Below are positions 48,901 to 58,744 of a stretch of 64,000 nt of DNA, one piece after another (the first letter of the stretch is position 1; each line of letters starts with the position of its first letter). Origin of the DNA: Trachythela sp. YZ-2020 (lineage: Eukaryota; Cnidaria; Anthozoa; Malacalcyonacea; Clavulariidae); contig JADLSH010000388.1 in the NCBI GenBank assembly GCA_016169945.1, forward strand, positions 2,390,001 to 2,454,000, written 5' to 3'. The position numbers and the translations under genes are program-made. The notes under the pieces were generated by a model that had not been told where the DNA came from, searched no databases, and saw only the letters and a list, made by a program, of their open reading frames with translations.

Positions 48901-51379
48901 AAAAGGATTTCTCTGTCAAACTATCCGACTGAGTTCACCACAGAAAAAGAAAAGCCACCTACACTTAAACCCATATTTTAAAAGGTAAAAGGTGCCTTTG
49001 CTGAGATTATGAGTGGACAACTGAAGACAAATTTTCAAGTGCAAATCACTCCTAAATAGTGTACGAGATTAAGAAATCATGGGGTTTTTTTGGTGATCCC
49101 CCCCAATTTTTTTGACATTTTTCTATATTTTTGTGATCTGTCTATGTGATTTTTCTGAAGGTGTACGAGATTTAAATCAGTGATTTGCCCCTCGACAAAT
49201 TTGGTGGATGCATATATAAGTCAGGTATTCCTATGTTCTCAATATTATTAGGAGCAGTTAAATATTTTACCATCTTTCAACAAGCCAACTGCATATTGCG
49301 ATGTTGACACAGTTCCTTGGGTTGATAGCAATACTTGCTTGTCCATTGTATCACTGTTTTAGAAAGAAAGACATGCAAATATTACATCAATATTTAGGGA
49401 TGTAGAATCATAATAACACAACTACATAACAAAAGGAAGCATTGTTTCCCTTCAAAGCAAAGTTGCAGACATCTTTTAGATAAAAATTTACCTCTTGAAG
49501 AATTTTTTGTCATCTGGTGCTGCGTGATCAGCTTCCCAAGCAAACTGTTCTCCCTTTGACTGACAGTAACTGGGACCAGAGGTGTTCAAAGACATTTCCA
49601 TCATTACCTAGAACCACAACATCTTTAAAAATTGCAAAGTTTGCAGTATGCCATGGTGAACATGCATAAACACATGTCCTATCATATCTTTACAATATCA
49701 TCTTTCAAGGCTGATGAAATTACCAACCTTTTGCTGTTGTGGTTTTACTCTTGCTGCCAAACATGTTGTCTTGTCATACGTTACAGCAGCTGGACGGCTT
49801 AGATACTATATAATAATATTCATAAATAATTTCTAAGTCAGTGGCATAGCCACGATGTTGATCGCAAAACATACAAAGATTCCAAACACGAGTGCCAATG
49901 GCACATGATTTAAACTATGCCACTGTTTAGAGTTCTGATGTTGCAGATGCCAGGGAGAATTTCCCCCTCCTCCATAATTTCTAAAAGCATTTGAATGATA
50001 GCTTATTAACTGTGCAACAAAGCTATACCAGTGATTTGACATCCATGAAAGCCAGCTATTAAGCTATTATTGATGCAAATTGAATGAAATAAAGCCAAAA
50101 GATTTTAAGAATTAAGATTTGCAACAAAAAGGAGAGTCAGAATATGTTTGACAACCTAATCTGTAACCCTCCCCCCCCCTCCCTCCCCTTACAGTAATAT
50201 TCTGCAAAGTGTTGCATATAAATTTTGATTTTGAAGAAGAATGGTGCATTACAGGCAGCCCCCGAGCTGCATACCATCTTTAGAACTTGCCTGAAAAAGA
50301 TACAGATTTTCCACAAGATTTTTTGCTAAATAGACATCAATCTGTAGAACAAAAATAAATCTATGTTAGAGGTCTATACCATATAAACCAGCATTAGTCA
50401 GCATTCAACAATATCTCAAGTAAGACTACAGTTATAAAGGACCGGACAAATTCAGGGCCATACTCCAATTGGACCAATTGACATCACACACTCATATTTC
50501 AGCATGACTTCAAAGTGGTGGTGTTCAATAGAACAGATAATCTATGGAATTCTTTTGTTTTTACAATGTTCTTACTGCAGTTTGGATTGTTTTCACCCAG
50601 GGTGCATTTTAAGTGCAATACGCCAAAGATCTTCGGCACGGACTTCAGAAATTCTCGGCATACTGGCGTACAATCGTATACTTTTTGACATCCTGGCATA
50701 TGAAAGTACTAAATTTTAAGCCTACGGTGTTTATTATTTATTGACACACTGGGAATATTTCAATCAATTCACTGGTGGTATCTTGCGCCCAAGCTAAGCT
50801 TCGCCTGGCAATTTCAATGTTTGGCGTGGCATTTGAAAGTCTTTCAAAATGACTTGCCGTGACCTTGTTCGAGAGCTGGCGTATCTTCGGCGTGGCCTTT
50901 ACATAAAATGCACTCTGGGTTTTCACTGCAAGTGAGGGCCACAAGTTTATTAGCCTTGGCTATCATGTGCTACCCTCTTTAAATAAAGAATTTATTATTA
51001 TTATTATAGTTTGAGACAATGAGACGATTGAGACCAAAGTCAGAACTGAGAATAGTCGAATAGAGAAAAATATATATTTTTAAAAGTCCAAAATAGATTA
51101 TATAACTTAATTGTCATATATCATATATAAAGTATAAATGTACAAATTATAATACATATTTCCGAGTTTAATACAAAAATATAAATGAATAAACAATAGT
51201 TTATTAGTTTGTTTTCATATAAATCAAATATCGATTTTTATCTGGAATTTCAGAGTGGATACCTTATATTTCAAACATTAACATAACCTACTGCAACATA
51301 TATTTCAGTTCAAAAAACTATTCAAATTTATTGTTCAAACCTCGTCAACTACAGGATCTTCTTCCTCGTCGTCCGCCAT
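36914..51379 (-). CDS. POLR3E: RNA polymerase III subunit RPC5 (20 exons, ~550 aa)
   Basis: Exons: 51379-51341, 50341-50291, 49805-49728, 49607-49492, 49353-49271, 48636-48535, 48021-47978, 46034-45911, 44063-44036, 43890-43846, 43037-42949, 41936-41816, 41538-41457, 41115-41056, 40465-40430, 40062-39995, 39903-39850, 38445-38402, 38073-37792, 37020-36926 (or to the stop at 36914). Phases chain throughout (1641 nt). Family landmarks: MADDEEEDPVVDE start, IDVYLAKNLVENLYLFQ, GEIHLTPLKGVIQLRPSFEYLD, HAVLVQGSWVVKS, NVGWEFKLPYD, and an ISD-like GVSDVLLLKAIAKCG near the end. RPC5 forms the RPC4-RPC5 subcomplex in pol III. The second intron uses a GC donor (CAG|GCAAGT). The vertebrate C-terminal ~150 residues are missing here: either the protein stops at 36914 or an unseen exon follows the donor at 36925. 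Confidence 0.93.
37565..37700. repeat. dispersed repeat with ACCCGGAGAAAACCC core
   Basis: The stretch CCAGTCAACTTTCCCTGTGG to TTCGGCAGAGCGTTGACT recurs nearly identically at 41225-41312, and its core recurs at 7605-7640 and (reversed) 51430-51475. It lies in POLR3E intron 19. Confidence 0.75.
38175..38393. mobile_element. MITE, family F (AGGGCCATTTATA ends), POLR3E intron 18
   Basis: A 219-bp element with inverted ends and ATAAT-like flanks. It shows the uninterrupted centre (CAGCCTGAACCCCTGTTCTT) that is split by another element in the copy at 46082-47377. It lies only 8 bp inside the intron from the exon ending at 38402. Confidence 0.85.
38640..38762 (-). mobile_element. tRNA-derived SINE-like unit with full cloverleaf
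   Basis: Minus-strand positions 38759-38689 fold as a 71-nt tRNA: acceptor GTCTCTG/CGGAGAC (one G-T pair), D stem GCTC/GAGC, anticodon stem CTGCA/TGCAG, T arm GCAGG-TTCGATT-CCTGC. The anticodon loop is TCATCAT, with C instead of U at position 33, which argues against a working tRNA. Its 3' flank (GCAAAAGCTCCCATGGCTAA) resembles the tail of the other SINEs (CGCAACTGCTCCTGGCTAGG). It lies in POLR3E intron 17. Confidence 0.6.
38965..39850. mobile_element. repeat with CGAGGC..ACGCAATTTC inverted ends
   Basis: GTTAAACGAGGCAATATTTT..GCAACGCAATTTC at the left is inverted at 39653-39712. A second copy of the right end follows (39752-39848), making a ~97-bp tandem duplication that runs up to the splice donor of the exon at 39903-39850. 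Confidence 0.6.
40094..40271. mobile_element. MITE with CAGTCGCCGCCGCTTATATG ends, POLR3E intron 15
   Basis: Inverted ends (right end GCATATAAGCGGCGACGACTG) surround repeated TTTGCATATAAGCGACTTTT words. Confidence 0.85.
40792..40937. mobile_element. MITE with TAGACAATTTGCATTATAGA ends
   Basis: A 146-bp foldback with ~30-bp inverted ends in POLR3E intron 14. Confidence 0.8.
41225..41312. repeat. second copy of the ACCCGGAGAAAACCC repeat
   Basis: Nearly identical to 37570-37660. It lies in POLR3E intron 13. Confidence 0.75.
42055..42445 (+). mobile_element. tRNA-derived SINE in partial tandem
   Basis: The tRNA-like head spans about 42253-42328 (box A TAGCTCAGTTGG, box B GGTTCGATTCC). The tail CGCAACTGCTCCTGGCTAGG occurs both before (42056) and after (42344) the head, so this is one unit plus the tail of another in direct orientation, period ~288 bp. 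It lies in POLR3E intron 11. Confidence 0.82.
42644..42857. mobile_element. foldback derivative of the SINE
   Basis: The ends ATTGAAGGGTTTTGTAGATG and their reverse complement bound a 214-bp palindrome. Its centre keeps a degraded piece of the tRNA-like head (GCCGCAGATTCAATTCCTGCC). Confidence 0.75.
44193..44656. mobile_element. MITE, family E, second copy
   Basis: The ends CAGGTCTTAAAATATCGGTC and the matching GACCGATATTTTAAGGCCTG share the family of 691-1177. It lies in POLR3E intron 8. Confidence 0.85.
44849..45004. mobile_element. MITE with AAGGCTCTTTTCCACTC ends
   Basis: A 156-bp foldback. Internal GCGAGTTTGCGAGTTGG-type arms are also inverted. Confidence 0.85.
46212..47248. mobile_element. 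second-level element, hAT-type 8-bp target duplication
   Basis: The ends CACTGACCTATACTAAATGG and reverse complement are flanked on both sides by GTTCAGGC (46204-46211 and 47249-47256). An exact 8-bp duplication is typical of the hAT superfamily. No transposase frame was seen in the ~830 bp that remain after removing the inner insertion. Confidence 0.88.
46990..47191. mobile_element. third-level foldback element (~202 bp)
   Basis: The ends CACAGAATAAGGTACACAGA and reverse complement, flanked by ACACCGA (7-8 bp). The interior has a long near-perfect inversion (GGTCCTAGCCAGTGCG / reverse). It sits in the right terminal repeat of the second-level element. Confidence 0.88.
47699..47896. mobile_element. 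small element with GGGCGGATTT ends
   Basis: The left end GGGCGGATTTTC and right end AAATCCGCCC bound a G-rich/C-rich ~200-bp body. It lies just 3' of the exon ending at 47978. Confidence 0.6.
48075..48181. mobile_element. MITE, intact relative of the one split in HGS intron 4
   Basis: AACCATTAACTGCCAGTACC to CCAGCTAATGGGTTAA, 107 bp with inverted ends. It supplies the empty site for the LINE insertion at 14130-14745. Confidence 0.75.
48699..49195. mobile_element. MITE with GGGGCAAATCACTGATTTAA ends
   Basis: About 35-bp inverted ends enclose A-rich sequence with CACAAAAAAAATC runs. It lies between POLR3E exons 48636-48535 and 49353-49271. Confidence 0.85.
50720..51010. repeat. retroposon-like tail with (TTATTA)n
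   Basis: CTTGGCTATCATGTGCTACC..AAATAAAGAATTTATTATTATTATTA has the form of a SINE/LINE 3' end with a short simple-repeat tail. It lies in POLR3E intron 1. Confidence 0.5.
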
Positions 51380-51390
51380 CTTGTCATTAA
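51365..51390 (-). promoter_or_regulatory. YY1-like motif over the POLR3E start codon
   Basis: The minus strand reads ACAAGATGGCGGACGAC, matching the AANATGGCGGC-type YY1 element that often overlaps start codons of housekeeping genes. A similar AAAATGGCGGC lies at 59081-59092, upstream of the PIN-domain gene. Confidence 0.4.
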
Positions 51391-51512
51391 TATTCAACAC
51401 AGCTAACCCAAGAAAGAGACATCTTATATAAATTATATTCCCTGTGCTTCGAGGATTTTTCTCCGGGTTCTGTGTTCCGTGAACAGACATGGATCGTTTC
51501 GTATGATGGTTA

Positions 51513-51717
51513 CAGGGCCGGACCTACGGGGGGGTTTGGGGGGGTTTCACACCCCCCAGGAAATTTTATTTGGAGTTTCAGTCGGCAGAGGTGCTATTTT
51601 AGTCGGCAGATAAAAATATTTTTGATGACTAACAGCAGTGTAGTCAGTACAAGTTCGTTAGTCAGTCGGTTGAAAGGACCTTACACCCCCCTGATAAATT
51701 TTCTGAGGACGGCCCTG
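51513..51717. mobile_element. hAT-type MITE (CAGGGCC ends), 8-bp TSD
   Basis: A 205-bp element with ends CAGGGCCGGACC and GGACGGCCCTG, flanked by exact GATGGTTA duplications at 51505-51512 and 51718-51725. It is a near-identical sibling of 56655-56856. Confidence 0.92.
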
Positions 51718-52228
51718 GATGGTTATAGTGGTATAACCAGATGTGTCCTTGAGACAATAATAATATTAAAATTCCTAGCATCGAAAACTGATAAAAAAAA
51801 CAAGTACATGATTGCCAAAAAAATATTTACAAGTAAGAAAAATTTTAATTTCCCGAAAATATTAATTTTACGCGCAGATTTTCTAGCTTTGGTGCCTGGA
51901 CACAGAGCAGACTAGTCCCTAGTCCTAAACAAAGAGGATTGAAGAAATAAGGACGTTCTCACCCAGAGAACATTGAAGCATGGGTGGAAAAATAGCGAAC
52001 CATGGGACCATTGCTCCCAGAATATTTTTTGGGTCAGCAGAAAACAGGAATTTTTCAAAATCAAAAAAGAATATCAAAAGTAAATAGAAATATTAAAGTT
52101 GAAACAGCCAAATGAACTAAACAGTTTAACAGATAGAAGGTATACCATTGGGCTTGGCTCCAAGTACCCAATTGAACTTAATTTAATCAAATAATAACCC
52201 AAACCATTCCAATATATTATATATTAGT

Positions 52229-52625
52229 TTACCGTTTAGTTTCTGCAAGTACACACAACTTCAGCAGTGTTGAACTGTCAATAACTCGCAGAAAATGTTT
52301 TGATGTTCCCTTGCGGTCCCAGAAAATAAAATCTTTTTCCACTCCTGCATTGAACGTGTATCTATGAACTAAATTTTGGAAAGAAGACTGACTCAAAAGT
52401 TCCAGTATGAAAGTGCATGAACAGTGGTTGACGAAGGAAGAAGCTGGATGTGGAGGCTGTAGAATATGCTGAAAACCAGAGAACATTGAAGAAATAAGAA
52501 CGTGTATCTATGAAATAGATTTTGGAAAGAAGGTTGACTTATTAAAGGATCAAGAATGAAAGTGCACGAACAGTGGTTGACGAAGGAAGAAGCTCAATGT
52601 GGAGGCTTTAGAACAAGTGTTTGCC
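52229..52625. repeat. tandemly duplicated dispersed repeat
   Basis: A ~190-bp unit (ACGTGTATCTATGAACTAAA through GTGGTTGACGAAGGAAGAAG) occurs twice here and again, degraded, at 57990-58200. The open frame at 52486-52229 is inside it and is not convincing. Confidence 0.65.
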
Positions 52626-52859
52626 TACTAATAGACGAATTAAAAAAAGCATATTTCAATTATTAGAAAAGAAGTAAAGCTATAAAAAAGACAAGCTCTT
52701 TCGATACATTTTTCTTCTACTTAAATTTTATTGGTAAAACGCACATACAAATGATGAGAATATCCATCATTAACAATCTCTTTCCCTGAACATATAGTTC
52801 TTGAGAAAATGGTAAATATGAAGTAAGTTGAGATAGAGTACGTTTACAATTGCTTTTTT

Positions 52860-55738
52860 CTAAGTAAATTTGAGATGTTTATCGAGGAAAGTCCCAATGT
52901 TGGCTGTACCACATTTGGTCGGGTCAAAATCAGGGAACACAAAATTGGGCCACCAATTCTGGAAGTATTGTGTTTGGGCCGCGGCCACACTGTAGCAATA
53001 AACCACACCATTTTGCTGGGTCATTGGTTGACCTAAACAGGTACCCTTCGCCACTTTAGCCATAGACTCCACATTGACATTGTTTTCAGCAATAAAAACG
53101 ATGGATTGTTGTACAACAGGATCACACACTGCCTTCCAGAAATATTTAGGAACGACAACATTTCCATTTCCAGCTATATATGGCTTTTTCCAGGGAATAA
53201 ACAACCACTTAAGTCCCCAGTACTTGGCTATTTCCGCTGAAAAATAATGGACAGTAGTGAAATCAGACCCACAGTACCACAATAGCCCAGGTCCGTAGTT
53301 TCTATTTCTCAGTAAATCTGCGAAATTAAGGTGGGCTCACCTGTGTCGCAGCCCGACTTCCAACCCGTGTGAAGCTGTATCAAAGCGCGACTTTCGGAGT
53401 TTCGGATTAACGTCGGGCTGCGACGCAAGTTATAATGCGCGCACCTCTTGCCCAACCTCACGTGTGGGCCTTGTGCGCTTTTGTGTCGGCGTGACACCGC
53501 GTCGAGGATGTGAGAAGGTTGTAGAGCGGGGGAGGACAAGCTGGGTTGTATACTTGCCTGTTCCTGTAAAAACATATACTCCATGTCCAGCCGCAGAAAC
53601 ATAGTCCCTGACAGCTCGCTCCACTTTTTCCCAGTTGCCTGCATTAAATGGATGCCACTGTGGAGCAATGTTGGTCATAGTAAATGTAAGATCACGCTCA
53701 TCTTTGGTGTTGAAGGCTCCACTTGGAGTCAGGTGACCTCTGGAACAAAAGTATTTACCAATCGCCGTTGGAGCTTTATTACAATCTCCATGTTTTGCCT
53801 GTGTTGTCGGAGCTGGAATAAATAAGGGTTGAAATAATAAGGAGCTCGACTCGAAAGTGCGAAATTAACCAACTCATTGGACCATAAACTTGAAACTCGC
53901 TCAGCGGGGTCGACGCATTGAACTATATACAAACTGGAACGCTAACTCAATACGCCAAACCCGATAAGTATTTCCCTTTTACCTAAAGTCTTGAAGTTTT
54001 AACATATAATATATTTCAATTTCGTATACAGCCCAATGTTCGGCGTTAAGTATTTCAACTCAAAACTCAGAAAAACTGAATTAAGCTGGCTTCAATTCCC
54101 CCCCCTGCGTTAGCGTTCCAGTCTATTATATAGTTCAATGGGTCGACGTGAGTCGATACTGATACCTACCAAATACTAGTCCATTATCCTGTCTAAACTT
54201 CTTTGGTTTGGCGTACCCCAGTAGTGGTACTGCACTGTATGGAGCAACATGAGCTGTAAACTCGGGTATCAGGGTTAAGGTGTTGTAGCAAGAGATGAAT
54301 TGGGCATTATTTGGACGACGAACAGGGAAGCCATAACACAGTCTGGCATGATGTTTGGCCCCACAGGCGAGGGTTGGTGACGTTCTGAGAACACGGTCTG
54401 CAATCCATTGATTTACCATACACGTATCAAAGTCATTGCTGAAGGCATCTTTTGGTGAAATGGCCCTCTTGTAGCTTTCTTCACCCGCTGTCGTGAAATT
54501 GAAAATGTTTATATATCATTACTAAAGTTACTAGTTTACACTTATAGAGGCAGTCAAGGCCGTTCAACACGTGCGCTCTACGAGGGTCCTAAACATAGCT
54601 GATGGTCTATATCGTGGTGATATAACAAAAACAAGAGAATAGATGCATCCTGAAATAATCTTTTACTCCTAACCTCATCCATCATGCAAATGCACTAGTG
54701 AAAACCTGTCAGAAGAAGTGAATCAAAGACTTTGTTTACATCTTGCATCATACACGTACTAAACGGACTTGACGGTGTCTTTATCATATGGCACATTTCC
54801 CCCCATCTCTGTTCATCCACACCCCCATCGACAGAGATCATAAAAGTCCACATGCACATCCACGTCGCGCTTGCTCCCGCGGACAACAGGCAGTGGGGTT
54901 AGCATTCTCCTAGTTCTGACGCCCCTATCTACACTCGCGAGTTTAAGATAAGGACTACGGACATAGCGCGTTCTCTATTTTGATTTTAAATAAAGTATTA
55001 CCTACCTACCTACCGAAACATTGCTCGATTTATGTTGTCGAAATGGTCACAGCAGTGGAAATAAGTCCCTTTGGGACATTTTTTCAAACGGCGCTTGTTC
55101 ACGCTTAAAAGAAACTTGGATGGAGAGATTGTAGACTTTCTCCAAGTCGACCTCTGCTAGTCGAGAGCAAAATCGGGCGCGCGAGGGCAGCACTGGCGAG
55201 CGCAGCCCTGGCGAGCGCGATGGCAGCATTGGCGAGCGCGAGGGCAGCACTGGCGAGCGCAGCACTGGCGAGCGCAGCACTGGCGAGCGCAGCACTGGCG
55301 AGCGCAGCACTGGCGAGCGCAGCACTGGCGAGCGCAGCACTGGCGAGCGCAGCACTGGCGAGCGCAGCACTGGCGAGCGCAGCACTGGCGAGCGCAGCAC
55401 TGGCGAGCGCAGCACTGGCGAGCGCAGCACTGGCGAGCGCAGCACTGGCGAGCGCAGCACTGGCGAGCGCAGCACTGGCGAGCGCAGCACTGGCGAGCGC
55501 AGCACTGGCGAGCGCAGCACTGGCGAGGGCAGCACTGGCGAGCGCGAGGGCAGCGCTGGCGAGCACGAGGGCAGCACTTTGTCTTATTCCTGTCTAACAT
55601 AGATATATGATTGTGAGTTCACAGACGCATTTCCTCTTAAAGTGACTTACCTTCAACTGACGTTTGATTAGCAGTTTGTTTGGCAGCATCAAGTCCCACG
55701 ACATGTATGAAAAGGACCAAGAAACTTAAGTACAACAT
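52860..55738 (-). CDS. secreted DNA/RNA non-specific endonuclease, ENDOD1-like (4 exons, 372 aa)
   Basis: Exons 55738-55651, 54487-54170, 53812-53558 and 53317-52860 total 1119 nt with matching phases. Residues 1-18 (MLYLSFLVLFIHVVGLDA) form a signal peptide. The nuclease core carries SRGHLTP (His162 as the general base; Ser replaces the Asp of the usual DRGH) and TNIAPQWHPFNAGNWEKVE (Asn192 as metal ligand), the hallmark of the NUC1/EndoG fold. Many cysteines (CYGFPVRR, CNTLTL-type, CVYCYS) suggest extracellular disulfides. The length and layout fit endonuclease domain-containing 1 proteins, which degrade extracellular or vacuolar nucleic acid. Intron 3 uses a GC donor (ACAG|GCAAGT). Intron 1 holds a 15-bp minisatellite. 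The exact substrate is not shown by the sequence. Confidence 0.9.
54870..55018. repeat. retroposon tail ending (TACC)n
   Basis: GATTTTAAATAAAGTATTAC followed by CTACCTACCTACC has the form of a LINE/SINE 3' end, in intron 1 of the nuclease gene. Confidence 0.5.
55180..55575. repeat. 15-bp GC-rich minisatellite
   Basis: The unit AGCACTGGCGAGCGC is repeated about 19 times without change over 55245-55530, with diverged units on both sides. Because 15 is a multiple of three, several frames stay open and give false ASAAL/ARQCC proteins. It lies in intron 1 of the ENDOD1-like gene. Confidence 0.97.
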
Positions 55739-56427
55739 TTTCTCAGTGGACAATTGTCGAACTGTGGAAGAAAAAAAACAGGTCTTTAGCATGTAGCTCG
55801 AAGATGGTACAAACAGGAACGTGGCGAAGGAATCACGATTGGAGAAAGCAGTGACCAACTTTTTGCAATGATAATTGTACGGTTCATTATTTGTTGGTCG
55901 CTTTGAAGTTGTTTCCGGATCATATCTTTACTGACTATGGTTAGACCCAAAACAAATTTTATACAATAGCCAATATCTAACCAATAAGAAAATGTAGCAT
56001 GTCATGCCATATTTTCTGGTTTGTTGAATGTTGAATCAAAATTTGCATTCGTTTTCACATTAGAGAGTTTGAGCAATGTTAACGAAGACGACAACGAAGA
56101 CGATGATTGTGGACGCTTTTCTGATGGTCATCAGGCCATGTACGTATATCAATGACAATGTTCTTAGTACACGCAGTGACGTCCACTTGAAGTGAAGTTC
56201 GTTGCTTTGCTTTGCTTTGATGACGACGTTTTGTGGAAATTTCATGGTTGCGAAACGAAAAACATTCACTATAAAAATATACTCTGAGAAAACATTTAAC
56301 ATTGCAAGGTATGTTAGCGGCATTTCGCACCAAACATGGCCATGATTGGGATATATGGCTAGATGCGGTAGTTTTCGCTTACAACACTAGTCGGCAGGAG
56401 TCAATACAAACTTCCCCATATGAACTA

Positions 56428-56443
56428 GTAGTAGTAGTAGTAC

Positions 56444-56490
<47 letters not shown>
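56428..56490. repeat. (TAG)n microsatellite
   Basis: About 20 AGT/TAG units with one ACTAGT variant, inside the gypsy integrase remnant; it gives the poly-V run in translation. Confidence 0.95.
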
Positions 56491-56654
56491 CAATCAGAAT
56501 ACAGCCAGTCTGTTAGGAAGATATTTAAAGAGGTGAGAGAGGCAGCGAAGGTAAACTTAGAGAAAGCAAGAAAGAAACAAAGGAAATGTAACGATGGAAA
56601 TTCGGGGCTAAGTGGGTTGAGCCTTTTGAAGTTATTTGTAGGTTGGGTGTGGAC

Positions 56655-56856
56655 AGGGCCTGACCTACGGGGTGGTTTGGGGGGTGTCACACCCCCCCAG
56701 AAATTCTATTTGGAGTTTCAGTCGGCAGAAGTGCTATTTTAGTCGGCAGACAAAAATATTTTTGATGACTAACAGCAATGTAGTCGGTACAAGTTCGTTA
56801 GTCAGTCGGTTGAAAGGACCTTACACCCCCCTGATAAATTTTCTGAGGACGGCCCT
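56655..56856. mobile_element. hAT-type MITE in the gypsy remnant
   Basis: Flanked by GTGTGGAC at 56647-56654 and 56857-56864. About 95% like the element at 51513-51717 by eye. Confidence 0.92.
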
Positions 56857-57195
56857 GTGTGGACTACAAAATAAAATCAAGCAAAGGCAAGATTACGGTG
56901 GTTCATCATGATCGGTTGAAGCGCGGCTATGCACCGTTAAACAGCGGCAACGCTGTTTGTCCTGCTCGAGAACTTGGGGGCGACCAGGTGGTTTACACTG
57001 CTCCCACGAACAACGTTCAACCTAATTGTGACAATGCTCCACTTATCCCACGGGTTAGGTCTAGGAATCTCAGGCAAAATGTTCATCCGCCTGATCGGTA
57101 CGGTTTTGTTGCACAATAATACTCTCAGAGGAACATAGTCGCAAATATAGTAGTCGTAAATTTAACATTGCAATTCTTGTGGGCAAGAATATTAT

Positions 57196-57385
57196 TGTTG
57201 GGAGATGGTGTAATGTGTTAATAAACAGACTGCTTCCGGACAGTTAGATATATATTGTAATAGGATAGGCCCAATCTGGGCAAAGTGAGCGTGCACTCAA
57301 AGTGAGAAGGTTGCACATGTAAAGAGATAAAATATATTGTTAAAAACCGAGTGTGTGTTTCGTTGTTGTATTTGGGCACGTTACA
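57196..57385 (+). mobile_element. gypsy 3' LTR (~190 bp)
   Basis: Starts TGTTGGGAGATGG and ends GGGCACGTTACA (TG..CA borders), 76 bp after the pol stop, with an AATAAA at about 57221. No 5' LTR is present in the window. Confidence 0.7.
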
Positions 57386-57510
57386 TTTCATTTTTGGTTA
57401 CCGTTTGAGGGTATCTTGCTAAAACATATCCAATAACATAAATGAGAGCATAGTTTATGTACTTACCCAGACGGAATCCTCCTGAAGAATAAAGAGGAGA
57501 AGCAATGAAC

Positions 57511-57742
57511 CTACAGTACTGCCTAGAAGTAACGGAACACTGCGGTTCTGTTGCGGTTTGTGCGGAGTTTGTGCAGTTTGTGCGGTTAGCGGGTGCTGTG
57601 CGTGTGGTTAGCTGGTGCGCTGTGTTCGGTTTGCGGGTGTGGTTCGTGCGGTAATCACACCACAAACAGAAAAACCACTGTGTGTGACCCGCGGTTAACC
57701 GCGTATTTGTGTTAAGTTACTTCTAGGCAGTACTGTATAGCT
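57511..57742. mobile_element. MITE with ACAGTACTGCCTAGAAGTAA ends
   Basis: Inverted ends of ~24 bp enclose GGTTTGTGCGG-rich sequence. Confidence 0.8.
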
Positions 57743-57779
57743 TAACAACGTTAAAAATATCATAAAAAAGGATTTAAAA

Positions 57780-58330
57780 GCAGGTTCTGTTAACCAATGT
57801 CGAAAAACCAGCGGGTTCTGTTGACAAATGTCGAAAAATCAACAGGTATGAAATTGACCTTGGAAGAATCCTCAATCCGTGATATTGAGGCGACATACTT
57901 CAAAATAACCCAATCCCTAGGTTCCAAGCAGGAGGAGACAACCTCTCGTAAACCCTACTCCCTTAATCGACGACCAAACGCCCACATTGAGGAATTAAGA
58001 ACTTGTATCTATGAACTAAATTATGACTCAAAGGATCGTGTAAGAAAGTGCATGAACAGTGGTTGAGATCGTGAAAAAAGTGCATGAATCGTGAAAAACA
58101 GACAACATTGAAGAAATAAGAATGTGTATCTATGAACTAAATTTTGGAGAGAAGGCTGACTCAAAACATCATGTAAGAAAGACATGAACAGTGAACTCAT
58201 AGGTAAATAACGTTTAAAAAGGAAAAGAAAGGATTCACAAGCAGGTTCTTTTGACGGATGTCGAAAAATCATTGGAGCACCTGACAACTACCAGAAGTAA
58301 AATAAATTAAGAAGCTTGTTATTAACAATA
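57780..58330. repeat. dispersed repeat region
   Basis: Contains repeated AATGTCGAAAAA(C/T)CA words and a diverged copy of the 52229-52625 repeat. No exon was seen. Confidence 0.5.
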
Positions 58331-58744
58331 ATAGTTTAAGAGGAAAAGAAGAGGGAACTCAGAAGAGTTCTTTGGAAAAGAAACGCTATATTTGTTTAAA
58401 GGATTACCGAATAGTTTTCCGTGCAGGATTGCGTGATCCTAACACGCGGGATGTTGCGAGACTTTCTGAAAGCGTAAAAAAATACGAGCCGATAGGCGAG
58501 TATTTTTTAGCTTTCGGAAAGTCGATATCTAAAGTTCCCGCCACATATATAGTAGTACATATCAGTGGTGGTATCCAAGAAAAAGTAACCGGTATCGAAA
58601 TCGATATCCCCAGTATCGCCCACCACTAGTAGTCCGCCATCTTGAAGAGTCGATTTGCAAGCTAATCGCTGATTGGCTGATATAAGACAATAATATTAAA
58701 ATTCCTAGCATCGAAAAATAAAAAAACAACAAGTACATGATCGT

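Larger units (their letters stand above)
56302..57119 (+). pseudogene. Ty3/gypsy retrotransposon integrase remnant
   Basis: The frame at 56302-56427 has the end of the integrase core (DIWLDAVVFAYNTS, then SPYELV), followed by a (TAG)n expansion, a helical linker (KARKKQRKCN), a frame change and, after an inserted MITE, the C-terminal part VVHHDRLKRG to the stop at 57117-57119. The expansion, the frame change and the MITE at 56655-56856 each interrupt it. Nothing 5' of the integrase remains. Confidence 0.85.

Noticed and set aside
55180..55575. CRISPR-like array
   Set aside because: The repeats are contiguous with no unique spacers, and the DNA is eukaryotic.
55047..55600. Alanine- or cysteine-rich proteins on both strands
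   Set aside because: They come from the 15-bp minisatellite, whose period keeps frames open.
56302..56742. A 146-aa host gene with a poly-valine tract
   Set aside because: The conserved part is a gypsy integrase end; the valines are a TAG microsatellite and the rest runs into a MITE.
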